Assembly (NCBI RefSeq): GCF_040712315.1
Contig: NC_134013.1
Span: 83,706,001-83,770,000, forward strand
Reading direction: 5' to 3'
DNA from: Castanea sativa
Lineage: Eukaryota > Streptophyta > Magnoliopsida > Fagales > Fagaceae
DNA length: 64,000 bases
Within the stretch, counting starts at the first letter, position 1. Each line of letters begins with the position of its first letter. The notes below the pieces were generated by a model. That model was given only the letters and a program-made list of their open reading frames with translations. It was not told the DNA's origin and did not search any database. Below, piece by piece: positions 46,924 to 58,549 of the stretch. The translations under genes and the position numbers were made by a program.

Positions 46924-47030
46924 TCCTATACCCGGCATATATGCCGGGTGTCTCACATAGGGGCGGGCCTCACAGTGTGTGGGACTCGCCACTGTGTGAG
47001 ACACCCGGCATATATGCCGGGTACAGGATA
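46924..47030. repeat. Foldback element with nested palindromes
   Basis: Two arms of about 37 bp (46924-46959 and 46995-47030) are inverted copies with a few mismatches. Each arm contains the perfect 18-bp palindrome CCCGGCATATATGCCGGG (46931-46948 and 47004-47021) followed by GTGTCTCACA. The centre has a further short inverted pair, CTCACAGTG and CACTGTGTGAG. The structure can form a full hairpin or two small cruciforms. Target duplications were not identified. Confidence 0.85.
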
Positions 47031-47034
47031 CACC

Positions 47035-48170
47035 GGCTTCTCTTTTATAAGCAATTATACGATTTTTTAGTAGACGATATCACTTGTTTATTATTTCACT
47101 AAAAAATTTTTACTTATTTAAAATTACTGAATCAATAATCAATTTCTGTTTTAAAAAAATTTTATTTTAACAATTTTAAATAAATAAATTTTTTTAAATA
47201 AAATAATAGATCACATCACTCCTACACCATAAGTAATTTATAATTTCTACTCTCTGGCCTGACAATTTTGATAGACATTTTTTCATTAGTAGTGGTGGGT
47301 GGGTCATCTGTAGTGGTTGATGGGTGGGTCATTAACTACAAACAGGCCAAATAAATTTCCACGTGTAGAGATAAAGAGAGTGCAGAGAGGTGGGGCTACA
47401 ATAAGCCGCCAGGTAGACAATTTTAAGCCGCTGGGTAAGCATATTAGGCCACAACTCAGTAAAGTGACCAACTGTAGGTAATAGCCACAACTTTTTATAT
47501 GAACCCAACACACAAAAATTGTATGCTAAATTTAGGTTCAAGCATTCATATTAGTTTGGCTAAAATAACATAGCCTTTACATTTTGCCCAATGAACTCAA
47601 AAAATCACCTATATTAGCTCATGCATTAGTTATGCAAAATAGGATTTTGCTACAGTAGTTTTCCAAATTTAAGAAAAATAGTAACTTATGCAAAAGAGAT
47701 TAAATTTTATAAATATGTAATGTAAAAATTAACTCTTATCTCTCCAATCTTAACATGTTATATCATCACATTACATATTAAAAAATAGATACAATCACGC
47801 TCAAGGTAAAAGAAAAGAGTTAACATTGGTTATTGTGTGTAAATAGGAAATTTAAAAAAAAAAAAATCAAGAAAGCTTGATATTATATGAAATAGAGTAT
47901 AAATACTAGATAATTAGATGGAGGTGTTTTGAAAATTAATTAGTCCAAATAGAAAAGTGGGTTTTTATTCTAAAATATAAAGTAATATTTACGAACGCAA
48001 TGTGAATGCTTGTAGGTGCTAAGTACAAATTTTTTTCCACGTGTAAAGTCAAGGAGAGAGGATGGTCCATGTGAGAATAATAATTACGCTTCAAGACAAT
48101 AACCTCAGAAGGAAAATTTGAACAATTCGTGGTCAAGAAAATGACGTAAATGATAAGAAGTACAGTTTGC
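47035..48170 (+). other. Upstream region of the EG45-like gene
   Basis: No gene. CCACGTGTA occurs at about 47359 and again at about 48038 (G-box), and TGACGTAAATG near 48141 resembles a TGACG element. The two CCACGTGTA blocks sit in loosely similar surroundings (AGAGAG after), perhaps an old duplication. Confidence 0.4.
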
Positions 48171-48178
48171 TTTGGCTC

Positions 48179-48190
48179 CTTTATAAATTG
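48179..48190 (+). promoter_or_regulatory. TATA box of the EG45-like gene
   Basis: CTTTATAAATTGG lies about 75-80 bp before the start codon, leaving room for a leader of about 45 nt. Confidence 0.55.
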
Positions 48191-48262
48191 GAGGCAAATT
48201 TACATATTTGCATCACAAATTAGAAGTATTATAATATTATTACAGAATTTCTCTAAGCAAAA

Positions 48263-51200
48263 ATGGTAGTGATTATTCGTGCTTTGATCATGGCGACCAT
48301 GGCCATATGTCTCATCTCAGTTGCAAATGCTGCGCAGGGGACTGCTACTTTCTATACACCTCCTTATATTCGTGAGTATTTTTATAAGCAAAAATTGTAT
48401 GAATTTATAAATACAAAGAATGTTATAGATTATATAATGGGTTTAACAATATACAATGACATGATCAATTTCTTACTGTCTTTTTTCCCAAACAATAGAA
48501 TTTTTATTTTTATTTTTTTATGTTGATGAAGAAAATAATCAAAATATTAACTATATGTATTAATTAACAAGGACTGTGTGTGTACAACCACGCCAGTGGT
48601 TTCTTCATATCTTCTGCTAATTTAAGTACTTACCTTTCATATACTCATTCTTTAAGTTTCTATAAATTAGACATTTCTTATACATTTCTTCTTGTTTTGG
48701 GTTTCACGATTTCTTACAGGATTTGGACTTGCCTTTCCTTATCAATATGTTGGAATTTGAAAATCATAGAGATGTACGATATGATAAATAATAAAATAGA
48801 AACATCTATGAATGTACAATGTTTAAAACTTAAAGCCACCAAGAGCTTTATAGTTTAACTGTAACCTCTTAATGTTTTTAGTAAAAACGCATTTAAAATC
48901 GAAATCCTCTACCCCTAATGTAACTAACTAATTTTCAACAACACCAAAAAAAAAAAAAAAAAACTTAATGCCAATTATATTTTATTTCTACATAGACCAA
49001 CAATGTCAATCAAAATCTATGTGGTGGTGGTGGGACAGAGTCAGGGCCAACTCCTAGGCTTGGTCATTTAAAATAAATAAATAATTTTACAATTATTGAG
49101 TTGACAAACTTTTATTGGTTCTCATCTTAGCCCACTCTTGAATACAATTTTTAACCTATCGCTAACAATTTGTCACATCAATAATTTTCATTTTTTTTTT
49201 CTATTGACTTTCTCTAGACCATTATGTAAGACCCCTTTTTTAAAAGGCCCCAAAATTTTGAGGCAATAAAACTTAAATGAAAAAACTATTTAAAAAAAAT
49301 GGAAAAGCTTTGCACCCATGAAGTCCTCAAAATTGTTGACCATTGGAAATTCAATCCGATAGAAAGCTTATAAAAAAAAAAAAAATTCTCTTTTTAAGTT
49401 TGAAACCATGATATTTTATTCCTATATAATTAATCTTTTTCCATCTAAGTATGTGTTAAATTTATCTTTGTTTGGGAAGGTTAAGGTTGTTGAGTGACTA
49501 TCAAAACTTATAATAGTGACTTTGATAAATTAGATTCTATCATCACTTTTTAGACTAGAAATTATTTTATTCTTGCCATATTGTAATTTTATATTTAAGT
49601 TTTGAGAATTACACTCTTCAAAATTTGGAGGTGAGGCTACCTACCAAATACCTCTCCTAGATCCTATTAAAGTGGATTTTGCATTCTAGATACAAAATTT
49701 TTATTGTAGATAATGTTTCTTTTATCTGTGAATATTTTATAATTATAAATTATCTAAAGAAAATATCAATCTATTTTTAAGAAAAAAGAAAATATCAATC
49801 TAGATTTGAAAATATTATAAAAAATGAGAAAAGAATATAAAAATTAATTAATGCTACGTTTGTTTCCACATAAAATAATTTCTAAGCATAAAATATTTCC
49901 AACTAAAATTGTTTTAGTAAAAAAATTTATTTTATAAGAAAACTCATTGTGATTTCACATAATATAATGAAAATCAACTGAAAATCTTTTTATTTTTTAT
50001 TTTAACAAAAACCCAACAAGAGGGACATATATGGGTCGCGGTGCTGTGGGTGGGTTGGTGAAGCAAGAGAAGGTGGCTGGAGGGGTTGGTTTGTATTATA
50101 TTAGGATATTAAATTTTTTTTTTTTTCAGTTGTGATTATTATATATTATATAATACAAGAAACAAGAGGGTTTATCACTTTTTTTGCGACATTAATTGCC
50201 ACATGCAGTTTTGGTGTTGGCGTTTAGTGTATTCCCTTATCTCATTTCCTTCCCTTATATATATGTGTGTGTGTGTGTTTGTTTCTAAAAAAAAAAAAAA
50301 AAAATTACTCAGTGTTGTTGAGTTGTCCCACATCGGTAAGTGTGATATTGAGAAGGGATTTATCATTTGCTCCGCGACACTAACTGCCGCATGTAGTTTT
50401 GGTGTTGGCGTGTGAGTGTATTTTCTTATCTCATCCTCCTTCCCCTATATGTGTGTGTGTGTGTGTGTTTGTTTCTAAAAAAAAAAAAATACTCAGTGTT
50501 GTTGAGTTGTCTCACATCGGTAAGGTGTGATATTGAGAAGAGATTTATCACTTGCTCTGCGACACTAACTACTGCATGCAGTTTTGGTGTTGGCGTGTGA
50601 GTGTATTCCCTTATCTCATTCCCCTTTCCCTATATATATGTGTGTGTGTGTGTGTGTCTTTGTTTCTCAAAAAAAATACTCAGTATTGTTGAGTTGTCCC
50701 ACATCGGTAAGGTGTGATATTGAGAAGGGGTTTATCACTTGCTCCGCGACACTAACTGCCGCATGCAGTTTTGGTGTTGAGGTGTGAGTGTGTTCTCTTA
50801 TCTCATCCCTCTTCCCCTATATATATATATGGGCAAGTGTGTGTGTTTGTTTCTTAAAAAAAAAAAAAAAACAAGAGGGAGATAAATGTGATTATTATAT
50901 TATATTATATAATAAAAATAAAATAAAAAAACAAGAGAAGGTGTTTTCAAATGCAAGGTTTCATTTACAGAATTTTACTAAAAATAATTGTTATGATTAT
51001 ATCTACAAAATGAAGTTCTTTAATGTTACAAGAAAATTAAGTAGATTAGTTATATTATCAATTGAAAAATAGATGTGAGCAAATCTAAAAGTAAAAACTT
51101 AATTAATAATATTGCATCTCAAAAGTAACAAAGATGGATTTTAAATGAAAATTGGATGATGGAGAATGAAATCAGGTGCATCATGCCATGGGTGGTGACG

Positions 51201-51274
51201 TCGGTGCTGAAGGAGTGCCAATGGTGGCACTAATGAACTGCTCAAAACAAATTTGATCCGTTTTCATGAAATTG

Positions 51275-51327
<53 letters not shown>

Positions 51328-51787
51328 TTATTTTATTTGATAGTTACAATGGAAAAGAAAGTTTTGAACTCTAGATGCCTGCTAGAAATTTTAAAAAGTG
51401 TCAATTGAGTTAGAATACTCTTAGTTGTCTGTAAATAAAGCCAACTGTGAATACCTGAAGATAAAATACCCTAACCCTTGCATTTAATCTTTTTGACTAT
51501 TGACAGCCTCTTCGTGCTATGGAAATCAAAACAATGGTGTTATGATAGCTGCAGCAAGTGATGCAATATGGGGCAATAGGGCAGCATGTGGGAGAATGTA
51601 TAGAGTCAGATGCACTGGGGCTACCAATCAGGGTGTGCCACAACCTTGCAAGAGTACCAGCGTTGTGGTTAAAATCGTCGATTATTGTCCCCCAGGATGT
51701 AAAGGAACCATTGATCTCTCTCAAGAGGCCTTCTCTGCTATAGCTAATCCAGATGCAGGAAAAATCAAAATTGAGTATACTCAGTAA
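48263..51787 (+). CDS. EG45-like domain protein / plant natriuretic peptide-like, two exons
   Basis: Exon 1 is 48263-48371 and exon 2 is 51507-51787; the intron (48372-51506) has GTGAGT and TTGACAG borders and phase 1. The joined product is 129 residues. Residues 1-23 are a signal peptide (hydrophobic core LIMATMAICLISV, cleavage after ANA). The mature part starts AQGTATFYTPPY and has six cysteines (40, 64, 72, 84, 97, 101), with CYGNQNNGVMIAA, CGRMYRVRC, VVKIVDYCPPGC and TIDLSQEAF. This is the compact double-psi beta-barrel of EG45/PNP-A proteins, related to the expansin N-terminal domain. Family members are secreted to the apoplast; some affect water and ion movement or stress responses, while close relatives are of unknown activity. 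The length fits the family. The exon-2-only paralogue is at 25902. Confidence 0.9.
50168..50870. repeat. 185-bp minisatellite in the EG45 intron, almost four copies
   Basis: AGTTGTCCCACATCGGTAAG (or close) recurs at 50321, 50505 and 50692, spacings of 184 and 187 bp. Each unit also holds GCGACACTAACTGCCGCATG, TTTTGGTGTTGGCGTGTGAG, a (TG)n tract and an A run. The units differ mainly in the lengths of TG and A tracts. Short direct matches (AACAAGAGGG) bound the array. Confidence 0.9.
51279..51323. repeat. (TA)n microsatellite in the EG45 intron
   Basis: About 22 uninterrupted TA units, 180 bp before the acceptor site. Confidence 0.95.
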
Positions 51788-52763
51788 GCCCAAATGCCCA
51801 ATCTAGTATTTCTACTGCTTAAGGTGCATAAATTATGAGAAGAAAATAATTCAAGTTTGCTTTTGTACTTGTTATTTGCAGGGTTTGAAGTTCTTCTAGA
51901 CTATGGCCTCGTAATGACGACTTTGTGTTAATATGAAATAAGCAGCTCATGATGGAAACTCGAATGTTTCGAGCATGATCACATTGAAACTCGTATGTTT
52001 CAATTGTCAATCATGATGCCAACTTGATGTTTGAACTTGAATAAGAAAAGGCCTTTATCTTAATTTGTATCTTATTTTCTAATTGAAACTATGTTAAACT
52101 GGGAAAAAGTTAGCGACTAATTAATTCAACAATGAAATGTGAATCTCTGGCCTAATTGATCATATAATAATGAATTGATAGTTGTTAATGCATTTTTACA
52201 CTGACAAGAGGAACCCTCTTGTTGGAAGCAATTGGGTTTAAAATTTCATGTGTTAGGCCTTACCTATTAAAAAGGTAGTTTCGGACCATACGTAAGGGGA
52301 AGTGTTAAATTCATTTGGTTAAATGATTAAATTTACCATATTTTAATAGTTTAAGCTTTTAAAATAATCAGTAATTTAACACATGGCATCTTAGAAAAGT
52401 GTGAAAAGGAACTGTTGAATCAATAAATGAAATTTCGTTAATGCAAGAATTGGCCAGGCTCTTAGTTCTCAGTTTGATAGGGCCTATAAGATATTCAGAA
52501 AGGCCCCCTAAACCTATTACTTCCACAGGGGATCCCTTGATTTTTTTTTGTATGTGTATTCCAAAAGCTTATAAGTATTCACATGGATAAGATTCAACAA
52601 ATATCCAGTGTCAACAAAGGCCCATCGAATATGTGTAGAACATCTAACAAAGAAGAGTGATAGAGGTGTCTTCTACGATCTAGGTAATGGACCTCCACGT
52701 CCTCACATTCGATGAAAAATCCTCCAAAGAGAATGACCATCAGTCATGCTATGATGGGCATTA
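51788..52763. other. 3' flank of EG45 gene and spacer
   Basis: It holds the 3' UTR (AATAAG-like motifs near 51940 and 52040) and then unassigned sequence up to the copia LTR. Confidence 0.45.
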
Positions 52764-53053
52764 TGAGAATTTGATGAAAACTATATTGTATTAACTAACT
52801 GCAAAACTGTACAAACAAAGGTATTTATACAAGCTTGAAGTCCTAACTAATCCCAAATTATACGGATCTATTCCCTCTAATACTAACAGTATGTAAAACA
52901 CCTATCAACTACATACACGTGTCCATAAATATCACCACTGTTTACTACCACTAAACTACCAGCAGCATAAAGAATTACAAGAGCCAATAGCTGATCCTTT
53001 GTGCTTGTCCTGCTTAGATTGCAACTTGTAGCTTGAAGCTGATCCTTCTAACA
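52764..53053 (-). repeat. 3' LTR of copia 2
   Basis: In plus orientation it runs TGAGAATTTGATG to CTTCTAACA. On the minus strand it has a TATA box (TATAAATA, about 52820-52830). The right edge is set by the PPT; the left edge is inferred from the TG. Confidence 0.65.
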
Positions 53054-54542
53054 CTCCCCCTCAAGAGGAACAACAGGGGAATGCATATTCTTTAAGTTCA
53101 TCTTGGACAGCAAATAATGAAACTGTTGTGAACTTAGAGCTTTTGTCAACAAATCTCCAACTTGAGACTTAGTTCTAACCTGTAGCAACCTGATCACCTT
53201 AGCTAATACTCTATCCCTAACAATGTGGCAATCTATTTCAATGTGTTTTGTCCTCTCATAATACACAAGATTTGCCCCAATGTATAAAGCAGCCTGACTG
53301 TCATCGAAGAGCAGAGTTGCCTTAGTTTTTTAGAAAACTAATCAACCACACAATTTCACAAACAGCAACAGTCATTGCTCTATATTTTGATTCTGCTGAT
53401 GATCTTGAGACAGTGTGTTGTTTCTTAGATTTCCAAGAAACAAGTGAATCTCCAATAAAGACACAATAGCCTATAGTTGACCTTCGGGTATCAGTGCATG
53501 CAGCCCAATCTGCATTAGTAAATGCCTTAATATGCAACTCAGATTGACAAGAGAACAATAAACCTTGTCCAGGTGATCCTTTGATGTAGTGTAGAACTCT
53601 ATTTGCAGCTTGAAGATGTGGCAATCTAGGCTTAGCCATAAACTGACTTAGCTTATGGACTGCAAATGTGATATCAGGTTTTGTGATAGTTAAGTAAAGC
53701 AACCTTTCAATTAATCTTCTATACACACTAGAGTCCTTCAACTCCTTCCCTTCAAACTTACTCAACTTCAAATTCTACTCGATATATGTCTTTGCTGGCT
53801 TACAACCTAACAAGCTTGCATCTTCCAGAAGCTCCAAGGCATACTTCCTTTGACACAAGTGTATCCCTTCTTTGGATCTAGCTACCTCCAAGCGCAAAAA
53901 GAATGTTAAGTCACCCAAGTCTTTTAGCTTGAATTGTCGATCCAGCAACACCCTAAGTTCATCTACTGCCTTCAAATTATCACTAGCAATAAGAACATCA
54001 TCCACATACACCAATAGTGCAATAAAACTACTAGAATTGCTTCTTGTGAAAAGGGAGTAATCTGCCTTTGACTGTTGAAAACCCAGCTGGACCAAAGCAT
54101 GAGAAAACTTAGAGAACCATTACCTAGATGCTTGCTTAAGACCATACAAAGACTTATTCAGCTTACAAATAGCCTCCCCTTTGCTGTGAAAACCTGGGGG
54201 TAAAACCATATAAGCCTCTTTTTCAAGCTCTCCATGAAGGAAAGCATTGTTTACATCAAGCTGAGATAGAAACCACCCTTTCATAGCAACTACAGCAAGT
54301 AAAGCCTTAACAGACACCATTTTAGCTACTGGGGAAAAAGTTTCTAAGTAGTCTAGACCCTCCCTTTGAGTGAACCCCTTGGCAACAAGTCTAGCTTTAT
54401 ACCTTTCTATACTCCCATCTACCTTATATTTGATTTTATACACCCATTTACAGCCTATAGGCTTCTTATGAGCAGACAAAGCAAGCACAAAAGTCAATGA
54501 CCAAGTATGATTAGCTTCCAAGGCAACAATTTCAGCAGCCAT
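53048..54542 (-). pseudogene. Copia 2 reverse transcriptase and RNase H
   Basis: RT begins [18 protein letters not shown] (about 54450), with [11 protein letters not shown] (about 54245) and the catalytic LLVYVDDVLIAS (about 54000). RNase H follows with [19 protein letters not shown] and [16 protein letters not shown] (about 53500-53400), and the C-terminus has [17 protein letters not shown]. Stops separate 54120, 53775 and 53322, and a frameshift lies before 53266. The final codons read PLEGEC-stop with TGT TAG, the first six bases of the LTR. Confidence 0.9.
53054..53064 (-). other. Polypurine tract of copia 2
   Basis: On the minus strand TTGAGGGGGAG lies directly before the LTR start TGTTAG. 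It primes plus-strand synthesis in active elements. Confidence 0.75.
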
Positions 54543-54551
54543 AGCCTTCCT

Positions 54552-56514
54552 TCACTTAGGATCCTGAACAGCCTGGGCATAGGTAGTAGGTTCCACAACA
54601 AAGGAGATAGAATTGCAAAAAATTTTATGGGTGGCAAAAAGTTTAGAGTAAGAAAGAAAGTTTTGAAGGGGATGAGAAGTACCTTTCTTAGGAAGAGTTG
54701 GAAGGAAGGGTGAAACACTCACCTGGTTGCAATGATAAGACTGAAAATAGGAGGGTTTATGGGAAACCTTGGTAGACCTTCTAAGACCTTGGTCTGGAAG
54801 TTGGGGCTGGACAACCAATGGTGGCTCAACTGAAGAAACAGGATGGGTTGGAAGAAGGAATAGGTAAGACAGCAGGCTGGGAGACAATAGGTAGGATGGA
54901 CTGAGGAATGTGTGAGTTAGTGTAAGAAGCAATAGCAGGAATAGTGAAAGGAGGAGCTAAAGGAATAGGATAAGCAAGTTGGACACCCTAAAGTGAATCA
55001 GATAATGATGAGCTGGGAGCATTATCATCAATATCAGAATTTGAATCAACATTAGATGGCTGATCATTAATAAAGGAACCATGAAACACGGGTGAGGAGT
55101 TATAATAAAAAAGCAAAGTGGTAGAAGTAGAATCTGATACATGAGGAAAGGAGGTAGTAGAGGGAATGGAATAAACAGAATCTAAGGAAATAAAAGGAAA
55201 AATAGACTCATGGAAGACCACATCCCTAGAAATGAAAATCTTTTTAGAAGTGAGATGAAGAAGCTTATAACCCTTTATGGCAGGAGGGTAACCTAATAGA
55301 ACACAAGCTTGAGACCTAGGTTGAAACTTGGCTCTATGAGCAGAAATAGTGGAAGAGTAGCACAAGCAACCAAAGACTCTCAAATGGTCATATGAAGGTT
55401 TAATATGAAAAAGAAGCTTAAAAGGAGATTTGTGCTGAAAAATGGGAGAGGGTAACTTGTTGATAATATGAGCAGCAGTGAGAATGCAGTCTCCCCAATA
55501 GCACAAAGGAACATTTGACTGAATTCTGAGTGCTCTAGCAACTGACAAAAGATGCTGTTGCTTTCTCTCCACAACAGAATTCTATTGAGGAGTATAAACA
55601 AAGCTCTTTTGGTGTATGATGCCATGAGCAGAGTAAAAATCAATAAGAAGAAATTCTTGGCCATTATCAGATCTAATAGATTTAATGTTGGTACCAAATT
55701 GTGTTCCCACACATCAACATGGACAAGATCAAATGCAGAAGTAGAAAAGTTATTATTAAAAGGAAATGGTAATCTTTTTTTGTTTTGCTTTAGGACAGAT
55801 GTCACAAACATCATTACAATTATCAAAGGAAACAGACAAGCTATCTTGCAAAGATAGCAACTTATTCATGGAAGGGTGACCTAACCTAAAATGCCACACT
55901 CTAGACAGGCTAGTTACAGAATTAACAGAAGAAAAAGAATGACCAGGCTTGTGCTTGAGAAGATGATCTGCCAAGGAAGAAGAATTGATGCAATCTGATC
56001 TTTGCAACAAGTAGAGGCCATTATGCACTTCACTTGTTCCAATCGTCTTCCAAGATGAAAGCTCCTGGATAAAGCAAAATTGGGAGAGAAAAACAAGGCA
56101 ATATGGCAATTGTTAAGTCAGTTTGCTAATAGACAACAAATTGAAAGAAAAGGAACGAGCACATATAACATGATCAAGAAGTAAGGTTGAAGAAAGCTTA
56201 ACCGAGCCAATGTGAGTCACTTGAGCACTTTCACCATTAGGCAACTCAACAACACACTGGGTTAAGGTAGTGATAGAGGTTAATAAGCTAACAAAATAGA
56301 TTATATGATCAGTGGCACCTGAATCTAAAACCCAAGTATTGCAACTAAAAACATTTCTATTCACTACCTTGGCAGCAAAAACAGAATGATTTAAGCTGAA
56401 GAAGGTACTTGCAAGTGGAGTAGTGGCTGTGACACTGTTGGCCATTGCGTTGGGAACAACTTCAGGTGCTGCCATATTACCATGACTAGTGCTTGAACCC
56501 CCAATAATAGCCAA
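54552..56514 (-). pseudogene. Copia 2 protease and integrase, with internal deletion
   Basis: The protease has WVLDSGATDHI (about 56320). Pre-integrase LWHFRLGHPSMNKL appears at about 55890 (WHFRLGHP) and CDICPKAKQ near 55790. The integrase core keeps HVDVW (first acidic residue), SIRSDNGQEF (second, about 55680) and [10 protein letters not shown] (third, about 55570), but HVDVW joins almost directly to TNIKSIRSDN. Some 50-60 residues normally between the first two acidic positions are missing. A TAG sits between the second and third. A Pro/Ser-rich linker (54552-54932) leads to RT. Confidence 0.85.
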
Positions 56515-56565
56515 AATCCTCTGACACTGTTCTATAGTAAAAGAGAAAGCTTGGGAGTGAAAGGA

Positions 56566-57585
56566 TTATGGCACAGTAGTAAAATTTGGCTCCATAACAC
56601 CAAAGTCACCAAAGTTTGCTCCAAAATCGGGTCCTGCAACTTGATTAGCCTTTGCATTCTTGCCCTTGGGTTTGTAACCAGGAGGATAGCCGTGGAGTTT
56701 GTAGCATTTCTCTATGGTGTGACTTGTGACCCCACAATGGCTACACACTGGCCTCTCCTTGCCTTTGTTCTTGTTGCCCTTAGCACCTGAATTATTGCCG
56801 TAAGTGTTTCCAAAACCAACAGCTCCAACAGATGACTTGGTTGCCAAAGCAGTGGATTCAATGTATGCACTAGTGGAATGACCAATTGATCTTTGGCTCT
56901 CATCTTGAATCAGTAAAGAATACACCCTATTGACAGAAGGAAGAGGATCCATCAACAAAATTTGCCCCCTAACCTAACTGTATGTCTCATTAAGTCCCAT
57001 AAGAAACTGCATTACTGAATCTTGCAACTGATATTGTGTCAATTTCTCATTAATTGAGCAGGTGCAAGAACCACAGGTATAACATGGTAAAGCTCTATAA
57101 TTTTCAATTTCATCCCACAGAGCATTTAATTGAGTGAAATAATTTGTGACAGAAAGATCTCCTTGAGTAATTATTGCAAGCTCCTTCTGAAGTTGAAAAA
57201 GTTTTGGTCCATTCTTTTGAGAAAAATGATTCTTGAGATCAGTCCAGACCTCTAAAGCAGTGTTCTTGTAAACAACACTTGTAAGAATCTTTGGTGAAAC
57301 ACAATTCAATATCCAAGATACAACCATGTTGTTGCACTTGGTCCAAGCGTGAACAAGCAATGGATTTTTTGCCATGGAAGGAGTAAGCAAAAGACTTCCA
57401 TCAATAAACCCTAACTTGCTCTTGGCTCCCAAAGGTCTCTGCGTTGATTTAGCCCAACTAGCATAGTTATCATTGACTAGAGGCTGAGCAACAAGAATTA
57501 CACCTGGATTCTCCTCGTAGTGCAAAAAGAAAGGATGTGATTTATCAATTGTGGTAACAGGAGCAGAAGTTCCAGTGGTTGCCAT
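56566..57585 (-). pseudogene. Copia 2 gag with zinc knuckle
   Basis: The start is ATG at 57585 (MATTGTSAPVTTIDKSHPFF). The gag has NDNYASWAKS, FIDGSL and AWTKCNNMVVSWILN, a typical copia gag. After a stop near 56970 the same frame continues to the zinc knuckle CSHCGVTSHTIEKC (about 56720-56760) and YKLHGYPPGYKPKGK. A second stop lies near 56565. The Asn/Gly-rich stretch before the knuckle is usual. Confidence 0.85.
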
Positions 57586-57801
57586 TGAAGAAAAAAAAGC
57601 TTGGAAGGAAAATCTAATGTAACTCTGAAGGAAAATTTGAAATTAAAGGAGAAAAATTTGAGGTGAATTTGCTTCAGAATGAAACCAAGATGAATCTGAA
57701 GCAAAGTTGTGAGAAAATTGAAAGAAAATTTGGAAAGCTTGTGAGAAAAAATCAAGCGTGAAAGAAAATCTGGCTAAGAAGAATCTAGAAAAGCTCAGAG
57801 C

Positions 57802-57813
57802 GCTCTAATACCA
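57802..57813 (-). other. Primer binding site of copia 2
   Basis: TGGTATTAGAGC on the minus strand, one base off the standard TGGTATCAGAGC complementary to initiator tRNA-Met. Confidence 0.75.
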
Positions 57814-57831
57814 TATGATATCTCGTCAGAC

Positions 57832-58145
57832 TGTGAGCCATACCACTCCATCCAACGACCAATTGGTGAAGGATGAGGTACGCTCAAATCTTTTATAGCA
57901 TTCGAATCATAGACCAAGCCCATTCTTATTGGAGCAAATTGTGAAAATCCTCACAATCCCTCCCTCACAATGCGGCTCCAACGACTCGAACCTATGACCG
58001 GGCTCTGATACCACTTGTCGAACCATGAGCCATACTACTGCATCCAACGACCAATTGGTGAAGGATGAGGTATGCTCAAATGTTTTATAGCATTCGAATC
58101 GCAGACCAAGCCCATTAGTATTGGAGCGAATTGTGAAAATCCTAA
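57832..58145 (-). repeat. Repeat pair with polymerase III-like boxes (SINE-like)
   Basis: The block GAGCCATAC to GTGAAAATCCT occurs twice (57835-57943 and 58028-58142), about 193 bp apart. Both include CATCCAACGACCAATTGGTG and AGACCAAGCCCATT. Between them on the minus strand lie TGGTATCAGAGCC (57991-58003 region) and GGTTCGAGTCG (57976-57986 region). The second resembles a tRNA B box; the first matches both tRNA sequence and a copia PBS. It may be a tRNA-related SINE or a PBS-bearing leader from another element. Confidence 0.5.
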
Positions 58146-58539
58146 CAGGCATGCCTATGAAATGGATTGAACTAGGGAGTTTTATTTATCACTATCAGCT
58201 ATCCATTTATCAATAAGGACATGCATTAATCATTTCTTGTGTGCAAGGAACTAGAGAATATTCCTCAAAATCGTTTTCCTTATCTCTCTTTTACTTGACT
58301 CGTTGCTAGAAATGGCTACAGATTGGGGTGCATTCTTCTTCTCAGTTCTAGCCTTCTCTATATTGTGAGTTTGATTGACAAATGAGAAAAGAAAATTTAG
58401 ACACCTTAGTTATTTATAGGGAAATTAGTCAACTCAACAAATTAGCCAATTATGTAAATAAAATTGTTACCCGTTAATTACCATGAGTGCAGTCAGTAAA
58501 ATTATAGCGATAAGCAATAAAAAAAAATATGATATTGGC
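58146..58539. other. Spacer, nothing recognised
   Basis: AT-rich sequence without gene or repeat ends. Confidence 0.5.
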
Positions 58540-58549
58540 AACAAAGTGG

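Larger units (their letters stand above)
52764..57818 (-). mobile_element. Copia retrotransposon 2, 5' LTR lost
   Basis: Running right to left: PBS 57802-57813, gag, zinc knuckle, protease, integrase, RT, RNase H, PPT 53054-53064 and a 290-bp 3' LTR. The gene order and the short LTR fit the Ale/Retrofit type of copia. The 5' LTR is missing: only about 3 nt (TGA) match the expected LTR edge before unrelated sequence begins. The coding region has at least two frameshifts, several stops and an integrase deletion. Confidence 0.85.

Noticed and set aside
48580..48858. 92-codon open frame inside the EG45 intron
   Set aside because: No domain, AT-rich composition, and lies within an intron with good splice borders.
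57991..58010. Complete tRNA gene
   Set aside because: TGGTATCAGAGCC and a B-box-like motif are present, but no cloverleaf could be traced.
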